This document shows positions 7,454 to 16,530 of a stretch of DNA of 64,000 bases, in pieces; the stretch's first letter is position 1; the number at the start of each line of letters is the position of its first letter. Both the position numbers and the translations under genes were made by a program. Under the pieces are notes generated by a model, which worked only from the letters and a program-made list of their open reading frames with translations, was not told the origin of the DNA and ran no database searches. This stretch comes from Streptomyces sp. G-G2 (GTDB lineage: Bacteria; Actinomycetota; Actinomycetes; Streptomycetales; Streptomycetaceae), in assembly GCF_030063135.1 (NCBI RefSeq), contig NZ_JASISO010000046.1:1-64000 (forward strand). The letters run 5' to 3'.

Positions 7454-9304
7454 TCAGCCCAGGAGGGAGACGTCGCGGACTGCGCCCTTGTCGGCGCTCG
7501 TGGCCATGGCGGCGTACGCACGCAGGGCCGCCGAGACCTTGCGTTCGCGGTTCTTCGGGGCGTAGACGCCGCCGAGGGCCTCGCGGCGGGCCGCCAGGGT
7601 CTCGTCCGGGACGAGCAGCTCGATCGTGCGGTTCGGGATGTCGATCCGGATGCGGTCACCGTCCTCGACGAGGGCGATCGCACCGCCCGACGCCGCCTCG
7701 GGCGAGGCGTGGCCGATGGACAGGCCCGAGGTGCCTCCGGAGAAGCGGCCGTCCGTCACCAGCGCACAGGACTTGCCGAGGCCCCGGCCCTTGAGGAAGG
7801 ACGTCGGGTAGAGCATCTCCTGCATGCCGGGCCCGCCGCGCGGACCCTCGTAGCGGATGACGACGACGTCGCCCGCCTTGATCTCCTTGCGGAGGATCTT
7901 GTCGACGGCCTCGTCCTGCGACTCGCAGACCACGGCCGGACCCTCGAAGGTCCAGATCGACTCGTCGACGCCCGCCGTCTTGACCACGCAGCCGTCGACG
8001 GCGATGTTGCCGTGGAGGACGGCGAGCCCGCCGTCCTGGGAGTACGCGTGCTCGACCGAGCGGATGCAGCCGCCCTCCGCGTCGAGGTCGAGGGTGTCCC
8101 AGCGCTCGGACTGCGAGAAGGCGGTCGCGGAGCGGACGCAGCCGGGGGCCGCGTGCCACAGCTCGATGGACTCGTCGGACGCGGTGCCGCTGCGCACGTC
8201 CCAGGTGCCGAGCCACTCCTCGATGGTGGCCGAGTGCACGGTGTGGACGTCCTTGTTGAGGAGGCCGCCGCGGTACAGCTCGCCCAGGATGGCGGGGATG
8301 CCGCCCGCCCGGTGGATGTCCTCCATGTAGTACGTACCGCCCGGGGCCACGTTCGGCGCGACCTTGGACAGGCACGGGACGCGGCGCGAGACCTCGTTGA
8401 TGTCCTTGAGGTCGTAGTCCAGGCCCGCTTCCTGCGCCGCGGCCAGCAGGTGCAGGATCGTGTTGGTGGAGCCGCCCATGGCGATGTCGAGGGCCATGGC
8501 GTTCTCGAAGGCCTGGCGGGTGGCGATGGAACGCGGCAGGACCGAGTAGTCGTCCTGCTCGTAGTGCCGCTTGGTGATCTCGACGATCGTGCGGCCCGCG
8601 TTCTCGTACAGGGCCTTGCGGGCGGTGTGCGTGGCCAGGACCGAGCCGTTGCCCGGGAGGGCGAGGCCGATGGCCTCGGCGAGGCAGTTCATCGAGTTGG
8701 CCGTGAACATGCCGCTACAGGAACCGCAGGTGGGACAGGCGTTCTCCTCGATGCGCAGGACGTCCTCGTCGGAGACGTTCTCGTTGGAGGCGTCGACCAT
8801 GGCGTCGATCAGGTCGAGCTTGCGGACGGTGCCGTCGACGAGGGTGGCCTGACCGGCCTCCATCGGGCCGCCCGAGACGAAGACGACCGGGATGTTGAGG
8901 CGCATGGCGGCCATCAGCATGCCGGGGGTGATCTTGTCGCAGTTGGAGATGCAGATCAGGGCGTCCGCGCAGTGGGCTTCCACCATGTACTCGACCGAGT
9001 CCGCGATGAGGTCGCGGGAGGGCAGGGAGTACAGCATGCCGGCGTGGCCCATCGCGATGCCGTCGTCGACGGCGATCGTGTTGAACTCACGCGGGACGGC
9101 GCCCGCGGCGAGGATGGCTTCGGAGACGATCCGGCCGACCGGGGCGAGGTGGGTGTGCCCGGGGACGAACTCGGTGAACGAGTTGGCGACCGCGATGATC
9201 GGCTTGCCGATGTCGGCGCTCGCTACGCCCGACGCCCGCATAAGGGCGCGTGCGCCCGCCATGTTGCGGCCGTGGGTGACGGTGCGGGACCTCAGCTCGG
9301 GCAT
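7454..9304 (-). CDS. ilvD: Dihydroxy-acid dehydratase
   Basis: Third enzyme of valine/isoleucine synthesis: dehydrates 2,3-dihydroxy-3-methyl acids to 2-keto acids using an Fe-S cluster and Mg2+. The 616-aa protein is of the long IlvD class, with typical N-terminus MPELRSRTVTHGRNMAGAR. Cluster cysteines are seen in ISNCDKITPGM and in ACPTCGSCSGM, and the C-terminal signature is TDGRFSGGTSGLSIGH. I chose the ATG at 9304 because GGGAG sits 8 nt before it and homologues start here. A GTG three codons upstream lacks a ribosome site. It is a single gene, with a TetR gene upstream in the same direction. Confidence 0.97.
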   Translation of the reverse strand: MPELRSRTVTHGRNMAGARALMRASGVASADIGKPIIAVANSFTEFVPGHTHLAPVGRIVSEAILAAGAVPREFNTIAVDDGIAMGHAGMLYSLPSRDLIADSVEYMVEAHCADALICISNCDKITPGMLMAAMRLNIPVVFVSGGPMEAGQATLVDGTVRKLDLIDAMVDASNENVSDEDVLRIEENACPTCGSCSGMFTANSMNCLAEAIGLALPGNGSVLATHTARKALYENAGRTIVEITKRHYEQDDYSVLPRSIATRQAFENAMALDIAMGGSTNTILHLLAAAQEAGLDYDLKDINEVSRRVPCLSKVAPNVAPGGTYYMEDIHRAGGIPAILGELYRGGLLNKDVHTVHSATIEEWLGTWDVRSGTASDESIELWHAAPGCVRSATAFSQSERWDTLDLDAEGGCIRSVEHAYSQDGGLAVLHGNIAVDGCVVKTAGVDESIWTFEGPAVVCESQDEAVDKILRKEIKAGDVVVIRYEGPRGGPGMQEMLYPTSFLKGRGLGKSCALVTDGRFSGGTSGLSIGHASPEAASGGAIALVEDGDRIRIDIPNRTIELLVPDETLAARREALGGVYAPKNRERKVSAALRAYAAMATSADKGAVRDVSLLG

Positions 9305-9379
9305 CGGGTTCACTCCCCATAGACGGCACTGACTCAGAGATGTCTGGCTCAGATTACGAGGCTACGCCTGCCGCCCGGG

Positions 9380-9400
9380 ATCCGGACAAGGTGTCCGGAT
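9380..9400 (-). terminator. Hairpin after the TetR gene (terminator or operator)
   Basis: Perfect 9-base arms ATCCGGACA and TGTCCGGAT with a 3-nt loop lie 15 bases beyond the TetR stop and about 75 bases before the ilvD start. It may be the terminator of the TetR unit, or an operator upstream of ilvD. There is no T-run. Confidence 0.5.
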
Positions 9401-9415
9401 GGCGGGACGGGGCGC

Positions 9416-10078
9416 TCATTCCTCGGTCAGGTAGCGCTGGAGGGTGGGGGCGACCAGCCTGACGATGTCCTCCGGGTCCGCCGAGGCCAGGGGCTCGACC
9501 CGGACGACGTACCGCAGGAGGGCGATGCCGACCATGTGCGAGGCGGCCAGCTCCGCGCGGAAGGTGGGGTCGGGGACGTCGAGGTCGGCCGCGACCCGTT
9601 CCAGCACCCGGCGCAGGATCAGCCGCCGCAGCACCCTGGCCGCGGCCTCGTGGGTCAGCGCCGAGCGGATGACGGCGAGGAGCGGGGTCCGGCTGACCGG
9701 GTTCTCCCAGATGCCCAGGAAGTAGCGGGCGAGGCGCTCGCCGATCCCGTCCGGGCCGTCACCGACGATCAGCGGGACCACCAGGGCGGGCTCCATGCTC
9801 ATCTCGATGGCGGCCGCGAAGAGGTCGTCCTTGGTGCCGAAGTAGTGGTGGACCAGCGCCGGGTCCACGCCCGCGGCCTTGGCGACCCCGCGCACGGACG
9901 TCTTGTCGTACCCGCGCTCGGCGAACTCGGAGCGGGCGGCGAGGCGGATCCGCTCCTGGGTGCCGGGGCCTTCCTCGGCCTCGTCCTGGCGGGGGCGGCC
10001 GGGGCCGCGGCGGGGCCTCTTCGACTCCTGCGGCTGCGGCTCCTCCGGTCCCTCCGGCTTCGGGGCGGCGCCGGTCAT
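9416..10078 (-). CDS. TetR family transcriptional regulator
   Basis: A 220-aa repressor-type protein. After a charged, Pro-rich leader (about 45 residues) comes the TetR helix-turn-helix with TQERIRLAARSEFAERGYDK and the DNA-reading helix GVDPALVHHYFGTKDDLF. The C-terminal ligand domain resembles the TetR_C_33/PsrA-like class but I cannot name the ligand. Its ATG overlaps the stop of the upstream isomerase-like gene (ATGA), so the two are translated together. The repressor may respond to the isomerase substrate or control neighbouring ilvD. Confidence 0.92.
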   Translation of the reverse strand: MTGAAPKPEGPEEPQPQESKRPRRGPGRPRQDEAEEGPGTQERIRLAARSEFAERGYDKTSVRGVAKAAGVDPALVHHYFGTKDDLFAAAIEMSMEPALVVPLIVGDGPDGIGERLARYFLGIWENPVSRTPLLAVIRSALTHEAAARVLRRLILRRVLERVAADLDVPDPTFRAELAASHMVGIALLRYVVRVEPLASADPEDIVRLVAPTLQRYLTEE

Positions 10079-10911
10079 CGGCGGGGGACGCGGGTGGTGG
10101 TGCCGGTCCCGGTGGCCGCCAGGTGCAGCCGGGTGAAGGCGAGGGCCTCGGCGAGGTCGGCCTCGCGCTCGGCGGCGGACATCGCGCGGCGGGTGTTGAC
10201 CTCGATGACGACGTGGCCGTCGAAGCCGGTACGGGCGAGCCGGTCCAGGAGTTCGGCGCACGGCTGGGTGCCGCGGCCGGGGACGAGGTGCTCGTCCTTG
10301 GCGGAACCGTTGCCGTCGGCGAGGTGGACGTGGGCGAGGCGGTCGCCCATCCGGTCGATCATCGCGGTGGCGTCCGCACGGGCGGTCGCGGTGTGCGAGA
10401 GGTCGACCGTGAAGTGGCGGTAGTCGTCCTTGGTGACGTCCCACTCGGGGGCGTACGCGAGCATCTCGCGGTCGCGGTAGCGCCAGGGGTACATGTTCTC
10501 GACCGCGAAACGGACATCGGTCTCGTCGGCCATGCGCCAGATGCCGGAGACGAACTCGCGGGAGTACTGGCGCTGCCAGCGGAAGGGCGGGTGCACGACC
10601 ACCGTGCTCGCGCCGAGCTTCTCGGCCGCCGTCTGGGCGCGCTGGAGCTTGATCCACGGGTCGGTGGACCAGACGCGCTGGGTGATGAGGAGGCAGGGGG
10701 CGTGGATGGCGAGGATCGGGACCTGGTGGTGGTCGGAGAGGCGGCGCAGGGCCTCGATGTCCTGGCTGACGGGGTCCGTCCAGACCATGACCTCGACGCC
10801 GTCGTAGCCGAGGCGTGCGGCGATCTCGAAGGCGGTCGCCGTGGACTCCGGGTAGACGGAGGCGGTGGAGAGGGCGACTTTCGCGTCCGGGATGCGCACT
10901 GGTTCTGCCAC
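10075..10911 (-). CDS. Sugar phosphate isomerase/epimerase (TIM barrel) family
   Basis: Xylose-isomerase-like TIM-barrel protein (AP_endonuc_2 family), 278 aa from this start. Conserved metal-site segments include ENMYPW, VDLSHT, HVHLADGNG and VVIEVNT. The exact substrate is not predictable; inositol and sugar epimerases and endonuclease IV share the fold. The GTG at 10911 gives the N-terminus AEPVRIPDAKVALSTASVYP. TACCCT lies 6 nt upstream on the minus strand, and no ribosome site is seen, which suggests a leaderless mRNA. Coupled to the following TetR gene by a 4-base overlap. Confidence 0.88.
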   Translation of the reverse strand: MAEPVRIPDAKVALSTASVYPESTATAFEIAARLGYDGVEVMVWTDPVSQDIEALRRLSDHHQVPILAIHAPCLLITQRVWSTDPWIKLQRAQTAAEKLGASTVVVHPPFRWQRQYSREFVSGIWRMADETDVRFAVENMYPWRYRDREMLAYAPEWDVTKDDYRHFTVDLSHTATARADATAMIDRMGDRLAHVHLADGNGSAKDEHLVPGRGTQPCAELLDRLARTGFDGHVVIEVNTRRAMSAAEREADLAEALAFTRLHLAATGTGTTTRVPRR

Positions 10912-11122
10912 GGGGACAGGGTACGGGGGCTTGGCCCCCGGGCCCCTCACCGGGCTCCGCCCGGGCCCGTGCGGGGGGCCTTGTGGGGGCCCCTTGCGGG
11001 GGGCGCGCCGGGGGGCCGTGAGGGAGGCCCGTGCCGGGGCCCGGATGCCCTCGCGCGCCGGGCGGCCCGGGTGCCTCCGGCGACGGATCGCCCGGGGGTT
11101 GAGGGGCCGGCGGGCCCGGGGG
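10912..11122. other. G-rich intergenic stretch
   Basis: About 210 bases with no gene. The part at 10973-11015 has four G-runs of 5-6 on the plus strand spaced by 6-8 nt, which fits a G-quadruplex. Several CCCGGGCC-type self-complementary segments could terminate the phosphatase transcript coming from the right. Confidence 0.5.
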
Positions 11123-12052
11123 TTAGGACGGGAGGTGGTCCAGGCGGCGGAGGATGATGCCTTCGCGGAGGGCCCAGGGGCAGATTTCGAGTTCGTCGAC
11201 CCCGAAGAGGTCCATGGCGGCCTCCGCGACCATCGCCCCCGCCAGGAGCTGCGCGGCGCGGCCCTCCGAGACGCCCGGAAGGGCCGCCCGCTGGAAGGTG
11301 GTCATCTCCGTCAGGCGCGGGACCCACTCCTCCAGGGACTTGCGGGTCAGCCCGCGCTGGACGAAGAGGCCCTCGGCTGAACGGGCCGCGCCCGCGATCC
11401 GGGCCAGCTGCCTGAAGGTCTTCGAGGTGGCCACGACGTGGTCCGGCGCACCCGACCGCCTGAACTCGCCGACCGTACGCGCGATCTGGGTCCGTACGTG
11501 GCGGCGCAGCGCCTTGATGTCCGCCGGGTCCGGCGGGTCGCCCGGGAGCCAGCCCGCGGTGAGGCGGCCCGCGCCGAGCGGCAGGGACACGGCGGTGTCG
11601 GGGTCCTCGTCGATGCCGGAGGCGATCTCCAGGGAGCCGCCGCCGATGTCGAGCACCATCAGCTTGCCCGCCGACCAGCCGAACCAGCGGCGTACGGCGA
11701 GGAAGGTCAGCCGGGCCTCGTCCGCGCCGCTGAGCACCTGGAGGTCCACGCCGGTCTCCTCGCGGACCCGGGCCAGCACCTCGTCCGCGTTGGTCGCCTC
11801 GCGCACCGCGCTGGTCGCGAAGGGCAGCACGTCCTCGCAACCCTTGTCCTCGGCGGCCTGGGCCGCGCCCGCGATGACCGCGACGAGCCGCTCCACGCCT
11901 TCGGGGCTGACCGCGCCGCGCTCGTCGAGCAGCTCCGCCAGGCGCAGCTCGACCTTGTGCGAGTGCGCGGGCTGGGGGCGCGCACCGGGGTGCGCGTCGA
12001 CCACGAGCAGGTGGATCGTGTTCGAACCCACGTCAAGGACACCGAGTCTCAT
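11123..12052 (-). CDS. Ppx/GppA family exopolyphosphatase
   Basis: ASKHA-fold phosphatase (309 aa) that hydrolyses inorganic polyphosphate and/or pppGpp. Visible motifs are the N-terminal phosphate loop GVLDVGSNTIHLLVVD and the second ATP/phosphate motif VLDIGGGSLEIA. The short form lacking the C-terminal HD domain is usual in actinobacteria. Which substrate is preferred cannot be told. The ATG lies 7 nt after a minus-strand TAGCGT, so a leaderless transcript is likely. It is divergent from the Cys-rich gene, with only 62 bases between starts. Confidence 0.93.
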   Translation of the reverse strand: MRLGVLDVGSNTIHLLVVDAHPGARPQPAHSHKVELRLAELLDERGAVSPEGVERLVAVIAGAAQAAEDKGCEDVLPFATSAVREATNADEVLARVREETGVDLQVLSGADEARLTFLAVRRWFGWSAGKLMVLDIGGGSLEIASGIDEDPDTAVSLPLGAGRLTAGWLPGDPPDPADIKALRRHVRTQIARTVGEFRRSGAPDHVVATSKTFRQLARIAGAARSAEGLFVQRGLTRKSLEEWVPRLTEMTTFQRAALPGVSEGRAAQLLAGAMVAEAAMDLFGVDELEICPWALREGIILRRLDHLPS

Positions 12053-12114
12053 ACGCGAAACGCTACTGGGCCGAACGCGTAGGGGTGGCGTAAGGGGCGT
12101 TTAGGCTTGGGTTT

Positions 12115-12924
12115 GTGCCCAATACGAAGAAGGCCAGCAAGAGCAAGAGCAAGACCGTGAAGTCGAGCACGGCCGACGAGAAGGGCCTCGACTTCGCGCG
12201 GGCCTGGGTGGAGTTCCCGGATCCGGCCGATGACGAGCAGGTCTTCCGCTGTGACCTGACCTGGCTCACCTCCCGCTGGACCTGCATCTTCGGCAGCGGG
12301 TGCCAGGGCATCCAGGCGGGCCGGGCGGACGACGGGTGCTGCACGCTCGGCGCGCACTTCTCCGACGAGGACGACGAGAAGCGGGTCGCTGCGAGCGTCG
12401 CGCGGCTGACGCCGGATCTGTGGCAGTTCCACGACGTCGGCGCCGAGAGCGGCTGGGTGCAGAAGGACGAGGACGGCGAGCGGCAGACCCGGCGGTGGGA
12501 GGGGTCGTGCATCTTCCAGAACCGGCCCGGTTTCGCGGCGGGCGCGGGCTGTTCGCTGCACATCCTGGCGCTCAAGGAGGGGCGCGAGCCGCTGGAGACG
12601 AAGCCGGACGTGTGCTGGCAGCTGCCGGTCCGGCGTACGTACGAGTGGATCGACCGGCCGGACGACACCCGGGTGCTCCAGGTGACGATCGGCGAGTACG
12701 ACCGGCGCGGCTGGGGTCCGGGCGGCCACGACCTGCACTGGTGGTGCACCTCGGCGACGTCCGCGCACGGCGCGGGTGATCCGGTGTACGTCACCTACCG
12801 GCCCGAGCTGACCGAGCTGATGGGCAAGCCCGCCTACAAGGCGCTGGTGGCGCTGTGCGAGGCACGGCTGGCGTCCGTACTGCCGATGGCTCCGCACCCG
12901 GCTGACCCGCCGGTCACGAAGTAG
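12115..12924 (+). CDS. Conserved cysteine-rich protein, function unknown
   Basis: A 269-aa soluble protein with a Lys/Ser-rich N-terminus of about 20 residues. Cysteines are clustered: FRCDLTW, WTCIFGSGCQG, DDGCCTLGAH, GSCIFQ, GAGCSLH and DVCWQLP. The spacing (C, C, CC) recalls the YkgJ/DUF3109 class of metal- or Fe-S-binding proteins, but I am not certain of membership. The GTG lies 7 nt after TAGGCT with no ribosome site, so it is probably leaderless. Divergent from the Ppx/GppA gene. Confidence 0.85.
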   Translation: MPNTKKASKSKSKTVKSSTADEKGLDFARAWVEFPDPADDEQVFRCDLTWLTSRWTCIFGSGCQGIQAGRADDGCCTLGAHFSDEDDEKRVAASVARLTPDLWQFHDVGAESGWVQKDEDGERQTRRWEGSCIFQNRPGFAAGAGCSLHILALKEGREPLETKPDVCWQLPVRRTYEWIDRPDDTRVLQVTIGEYDRRGWGPGGHDLHWWCTSATSAHGAGDPVYVTYRPELTELMGKPAYKALVALCEARLASVLPMAPHPADPPVTK

Positions 12925-12980
12925 CTGCCCCGCCGGTCACCACGTAACCGTCCTGCGCGCGCCCGTCCCCCGCGCGCCGG

Positions 12981-14738
12981 TCAGGAGCCGGCGGGCGTGG
13001 GGGCCGGGGAAACCGTTCCTTCAGAGGCGCTCGGCGTCGGCGTCGGCGTGGGGGTCGGCGACGCCGGAGGGCTCGGCGTGGGCGTCGGGGTGGGCGTCGG
13101 AGGGTCCGGGGTCGGCGACGCCGGAGGGGTCGGGGCCGGGGACTGCGGCTGGCTGGGCCGGGGAGCCGGGCGGCCGCCGCCGGAGATCGAGACCATCGCG
13201 CCGCTCGGGTCCACCCCGACCCGGGCGGTCCAGGCGCCGACGGGCTGGGCGTCGGGGTCCACGGCGATCCGCAGGGTGACCGATTCTCCTGGGGCCAGGG
13301 TGCCCGCGGTGCGGCTCGCTCGGAGCCAGGAGGCGTCGGTCCAGAGCCGCCAGTCGACGGGCGCGCCGCCGGACGCGGTGAGTCCGAGGAAGGTCACCCC
13401 GCCCCGGGAGGAGGCGGTGACGGTGAGGCGGCCCGGGGCGCCCGGCTGGTCGGGGCTCGGCGTGGCGCCGGAGCTGATCACCTCGACGGATACGTCGGCC
13501 ACCGGGCCGCCCTCGGTGAAGCGGGGCTCGGCGCCGGTCGTGCGGGTGTTGCCCGCGTTCTCGTAGGCGGCGAGCGGGTGGCCGTCCAGGTGCTGCGGGA
13601 TCTCCACCCCGCTCGCGGAGATCCGGGTGCCCGCGTTCCCGGTCGGCTCGCCGGTGCTCGGGGCTCCCCGGTACGCCGCCCAGAGGGCCAGGACCGGCGC
13701 GGCCACCACCGTGGCGACCACGGTGGTGGTGACCGCCCGGGCCCGGATCCGGTCGCGGCGGGCCGCGTGGTCCTTGGGGTCGAGGGGGAATCCGGTACGG
13801 GCGAAGCGCGGGCCCGCGGCCCGGCCCCGTACCCGCGCCGAGCGCAGCATCGCGGCGCGCACGCCCGTACGGGGGGCCGGGACGAGCGGGAGCGCTCCGT
13901 TGTGGACGCCGCCGGAGCCGGGCCAGGGGGCGCCCGCGCCGACGCGTTCGGCGGCGCGGCGGCAGCGCGGGCAGTCGTCGACGTGGCGGACCAGTTCGGC
14001 GCGCAGGGTGGTGGAGAGCAGGACCTGGCTGTCGCCGGTGAGCCGGGAGACGGCGGGACAGTTGCCGGTCTCGACGACGGCGAGGGCGGCGCGGGTGCGC
14101 TCGACCTCGCAGGCGGCGCCGGTCAGCAGGTCGCGGGCGGCGGCGGCCGGGGTGCCGATGACGGCGGCGAGTTCGGCGACGGTGAGCCGGTGGCGGACGG
14201 CGAGTTCGAGGGCCTCGCGCTGCTCGGGGGTGGTGCCCGCCGCTTCGGGCCAGGCGAGGCGGGCCAGCTCGGTCCGGCGGTACGCGCTGACGTCGAGCCC
14301 GTCGGCGGGTGCGGCGGCGGCCGGGCCCGCGCCCCCGTCGGCGAAGGCGCCCGGGTGGTCCCCACCCGGCGCACGGGGGCTCTCGGTGTGCTCCGGCGTA
14401 CGCCGGGCGGTGTGTGCGCCGCCCGGGGCGTGCCGGGCGCGCCGTTGTTCCGCGAGTCTTCGCAGACAGGCCCAGCGGGCGAGGGCGTAGAGCCAGGCCC
14501 GGCGCTCGCTCTCGTCGGGACAGCGTCCGGGGTGCCGCTCGGCCACGGCCAGTACCTCGCCCAGTACCTCGGTGGCGCTGTCGTGGTCGCAGAGGACGGA
14601 GAGGCAGTACGTGAACAGGCCGTCGAGATAGGGCTCGTGGCGGAAGGGAGGCGCCTGCTCCCCTTGGGGGATCATGCGCCCGTGCGCCCGGTGTGCGCCG
14701 GTGCGTGTCGCGGGGGTCGTCTGATTGCTGCTGCTCAC
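12981..14738 (-). CDS. Sigma-like protein fused to zinc anti-sigma motif, TM helix and BACON domain
   Basis: A 585-aa multidomain protein. Residues about 35-100 (YLDGLFTYCLSVLCDHD to RAWLYALARWACLRRLAEQ) resemble sigma-70 region 2 of ECF factors. Residues about 170-215 (TPEQREALELAVRHRLTVAE) resemble region 4. Then HVDDCPRC matches the H-x3-C-x2-C zinc anti-sigma (ZAS) motif. One membrane helix follows (AVTTTVVATVVAAPVLALW). Outside is an Ig-like BACON-type domain (DASWLRASRTAGTLAPGES) and a long Pro/Thr/Ser tail of PTPTPTP repeats. It therefore looks like a membrane-tethered sigma factor. The start is GTG with a poor ribosome site. It is divergent from radA. Confidence 0.8.
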   Translation of the reverse strand: MSSSNQTTPATRTGAHRAHGRMIPQGEQAPPFRHEPYLDGLFTYCLSVLCDHDSATEVLGEVLAVAERHPGRCPDESERRAWLYALARWACLRRLAEQRRARHAPGGAHTARRTPEHTESPRAPGGDHPGAFADGGAGPAAAAPADGLDVSAYRRTELARLAWPEAAGTTPEQREALELAVRHRLTVAELAAVIGTPAAAARDLLTGAACEVERTRAALAVVETGNCPAVSRLTGDSQVLLSTTLRAELVRHVDDCPRCRRAAERVGAGAPWPGSGGVHNGALPLVPAPRTGVRAAMLRSARVRGRAAGPRFARTGFPLDPKDHAARRDRIRARAVTTTVVATVVAAPVLALWAAYRGAPSTGEPTGNAGTRISASGVEIPQHLDGHPLAAYENAGNTRTTGAEPRFTEGGPVADVSVEVISSGATPSPDQPGAPGRLTVTASSRGGVTFLGLTASGGAPVDWRLWTDASWLRASRTAGTLAPGESVTLRIAVDPDAQPVGAWTARVGVDPSGAMVSISGGGRPAPRPSQPQSPAPTPPASPTPDPPTPTPTPTPSPPASPTPTPTPTPSASEGTVSPAPTPAGS

Positions 14739-14956
14739 CTGGTGACCGTAGGCGGCGTGCCGGTGACGCCCTGGAAGCCTTCAGCACTTTTAGCCCTTAC
14801 GGGTGAACGAATCGGGTCGCTGCTGACGGCGGCCCTGACGCCGCCACCCGGATGCCGCCGCCCCGCGTCCCCCCGGCCGCCGCCCGGTCGGCCGCCCCGG
14901 CCCCGTGGATCGTTCGCCGTGGGGGGCTGTCGGTGGCGGCCATTACCGTTGGCGCC

Positions 14957-16366
14957 ATGGCAGCAGCCCGTACATCCCGTTCATCCGCCAAGGACCGGCC
15001 GTCCTACCGCTGTACCGAATGCGGCTGGACCACCGCGAAGTGGCTGGGCCGGTGCCCCGAGTGCCAGGCCTGGGGAACGGTCGAGGAGACGGGCGCCCCC
15101 GCCGTGCGCACCACCGCCGCGGGCCGGGTGTCCACCCCGGCGGTGCCCATCGGGCAGGTCGACGGGCGCCAGGCGACGGCCCGCTCCACCGGGGTCCCCG
15201 AGCTGGACCGGGTGCTCGGCGGCGGCCTCGTCCCCGGAGCCGTGGCCCTGCTCGCCGGGGAGCCCGGCGTCGGCAAGTCCACCCTGCTCCTCGACGTCGC
15301 GGCGAAGGCCGCGAGCGAGGAGCACCGCACCCTCTACGTGACGGGCGAGGAGTCGGCGAGCCAGGTCCGGCTGCGCGCCGACCGGATCAAGGCCCTCAGC
15401 GACCACCTCTACCTCGCGGCCGAGACGGACCTGTCGGCGGTGCTCGGGCACCTGGACGCGGTGAAGCCGTCCCTGCTGATCCTGGACTCCGTACAGACCA
15501 TCGCCTCGCCCGAGATCGACGGGGCGCCCGGCGGCATGGCGCAGGTCCGCGAGGTCGCGGGCGCGCTGATCCGGGCCTCAAAGGAGCGCGGGATGTCCAC
15601 GCTGCTCGTCGGCCACGTCACCAAGGACGGGGCGATCGCGGGCCCCCGGCTGCTGGAACACCTCGTGGACGTCGTCCTCAGCTTCGAGGGCGACCGGCAC
15701 GCGCGGCTGCGGCTGGTGCGCGGCATCAAGAACCGGTACGGCGCCACCGACGAGGTCGGCTGCTTCGAACTGCACGACGAGGGCATCACCGGGCTCACCG
15801 ATCCGAGCGGCCTGTTCCTGACCCGGCGCGCGGAGGCGGTGCCCGGGACCTGCCTGACCGTGACCCTGGAGGGCAAGCGGCCGCTGGTCGCCGAGGTGCA
15901 GGCGCTGACCGTGGACTCGCAGATCCCCTCGCCCCGGCGGACCACCTCCGGGCTGGAGACCTCCCGCGTCTCGATGATGCTGGCCGTGCTGGAGCAGCGC
16001 GGGCGGATCACCGCCCTCGGCAAGCGCGACATCTACACCGCGACCGTCGGCGGGGTGAAGCTGACCGAGCCCGCCGCCGACCTGGCCGTCGCGCTGGCGC
16101 TGGCCTCGGCCGCGAGCGACGTACCGCTGCCGAAGAACCTCGTCGCGATCGGGGAGGTCGGGCTGGCGGGTGAGGTGCGGCGGGTGACGGGCGTGCAGCG
16201 CAGGCTCGCCGAGGCGCACCGGCTCGGCTTCACGCACGCCCTGGTGCCGGCCGACCCGGGCAAGGTGCCCGCCGGAATGAAGGTCGTCGAGGTCGCGGAC
16301 ATGGGGGAGGCACTGCGGGTGCTGCCGCGCGGGCGGAGCCGCAACTCCACCAAGAGCGCCGAGTAA
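14957..16366 (+). CDS. radA: DNA repair protein RadA
   Basis: Branch-migration ATPase acting with RecA in recombinational repair (469 aa, usual length about 450-470). The N-terminal zinc finger is CTECGWTTAKWLGRCPEC (Cys 19, 22, 33, 36), Walker A is GEPGVGKST at 101-109, and the RadA motif is KNRYG at 258-262, where most family members have KNRFG. The C-terminal third is Lon-protease-like (GEVGLAGEVRRV). The ATG lies 7 nt after TACCGT and has no ribosome site, so it is probably leaderless. disA follows in the same direction; pairing of radA and disA is widespread and links repair to c-di-AMP. Confidence 0.96.
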   Translation: MAAARTSRSSAKDRPSYRCTECGWTTAKWLGRCPECQAWGTVEETGAPAVRTTAAGRVSTPAVPIGQVDGRQATARSTGVPELDRVLGGGLVPGAVALLAGEPGVGKSTLLLDVAAKAASEEHRTLYVTGEESASQVRLRADRIKALSDHLYLAAETDLSAVLGHLDAVKPSLLILDSVQTIASPEIDGAPGGMAQVREVAGALIRASKERGMSTLLVGHVTKDGAIAGPRLLEHLVDVVLSFEGDRHARLRLVRGIKNRYGATDEVGCFELHDEGITGLTDPSGLFLTRRAEAVPGTCLTVTLEGKRPLVAEVQALTVDSQIPSPRRTTSGLETSRVSMMLAVLEQRGRITALGKRDIYTATVGGVKLTEPAADLAVALALASAASDVPLPKNLVAIGEVGLAGEVRRVTGVQRRLAEAHRLGFTHALVPADPGKVPAGMKVVEVADMGEALRVLPRGRSRNSTKSAE

Positions 16367-16445
16367 CCCGCTGGTCAGGGGGCCCGTCCGGGGTTCCGGA
16401 ACGGCTGTGCCGGGTAAGCAACGGCGGGGGCGTGGCGCGCGCCGG

Positions 16446-16451
16446 TAGACT
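16446..16451 (+). promoter_or_regulatory. -10 box of disA
   Basis: TAGACT followed by TTTGTGCTGG lies about 80 bases upstream of the disA start. No clear -35 is seen. It indicates that disA has its own promoter in addition to read-through from radA. Confidence 0.5.
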
Positions 16452-16530
16452 TTGTGCTGGTCCGCCCGGCCGTATGCACGCGTGTGTGCCCGCGCCGCGG
16501 GGCGGCGCAACCCGCGACCGGAGGAGTGCA

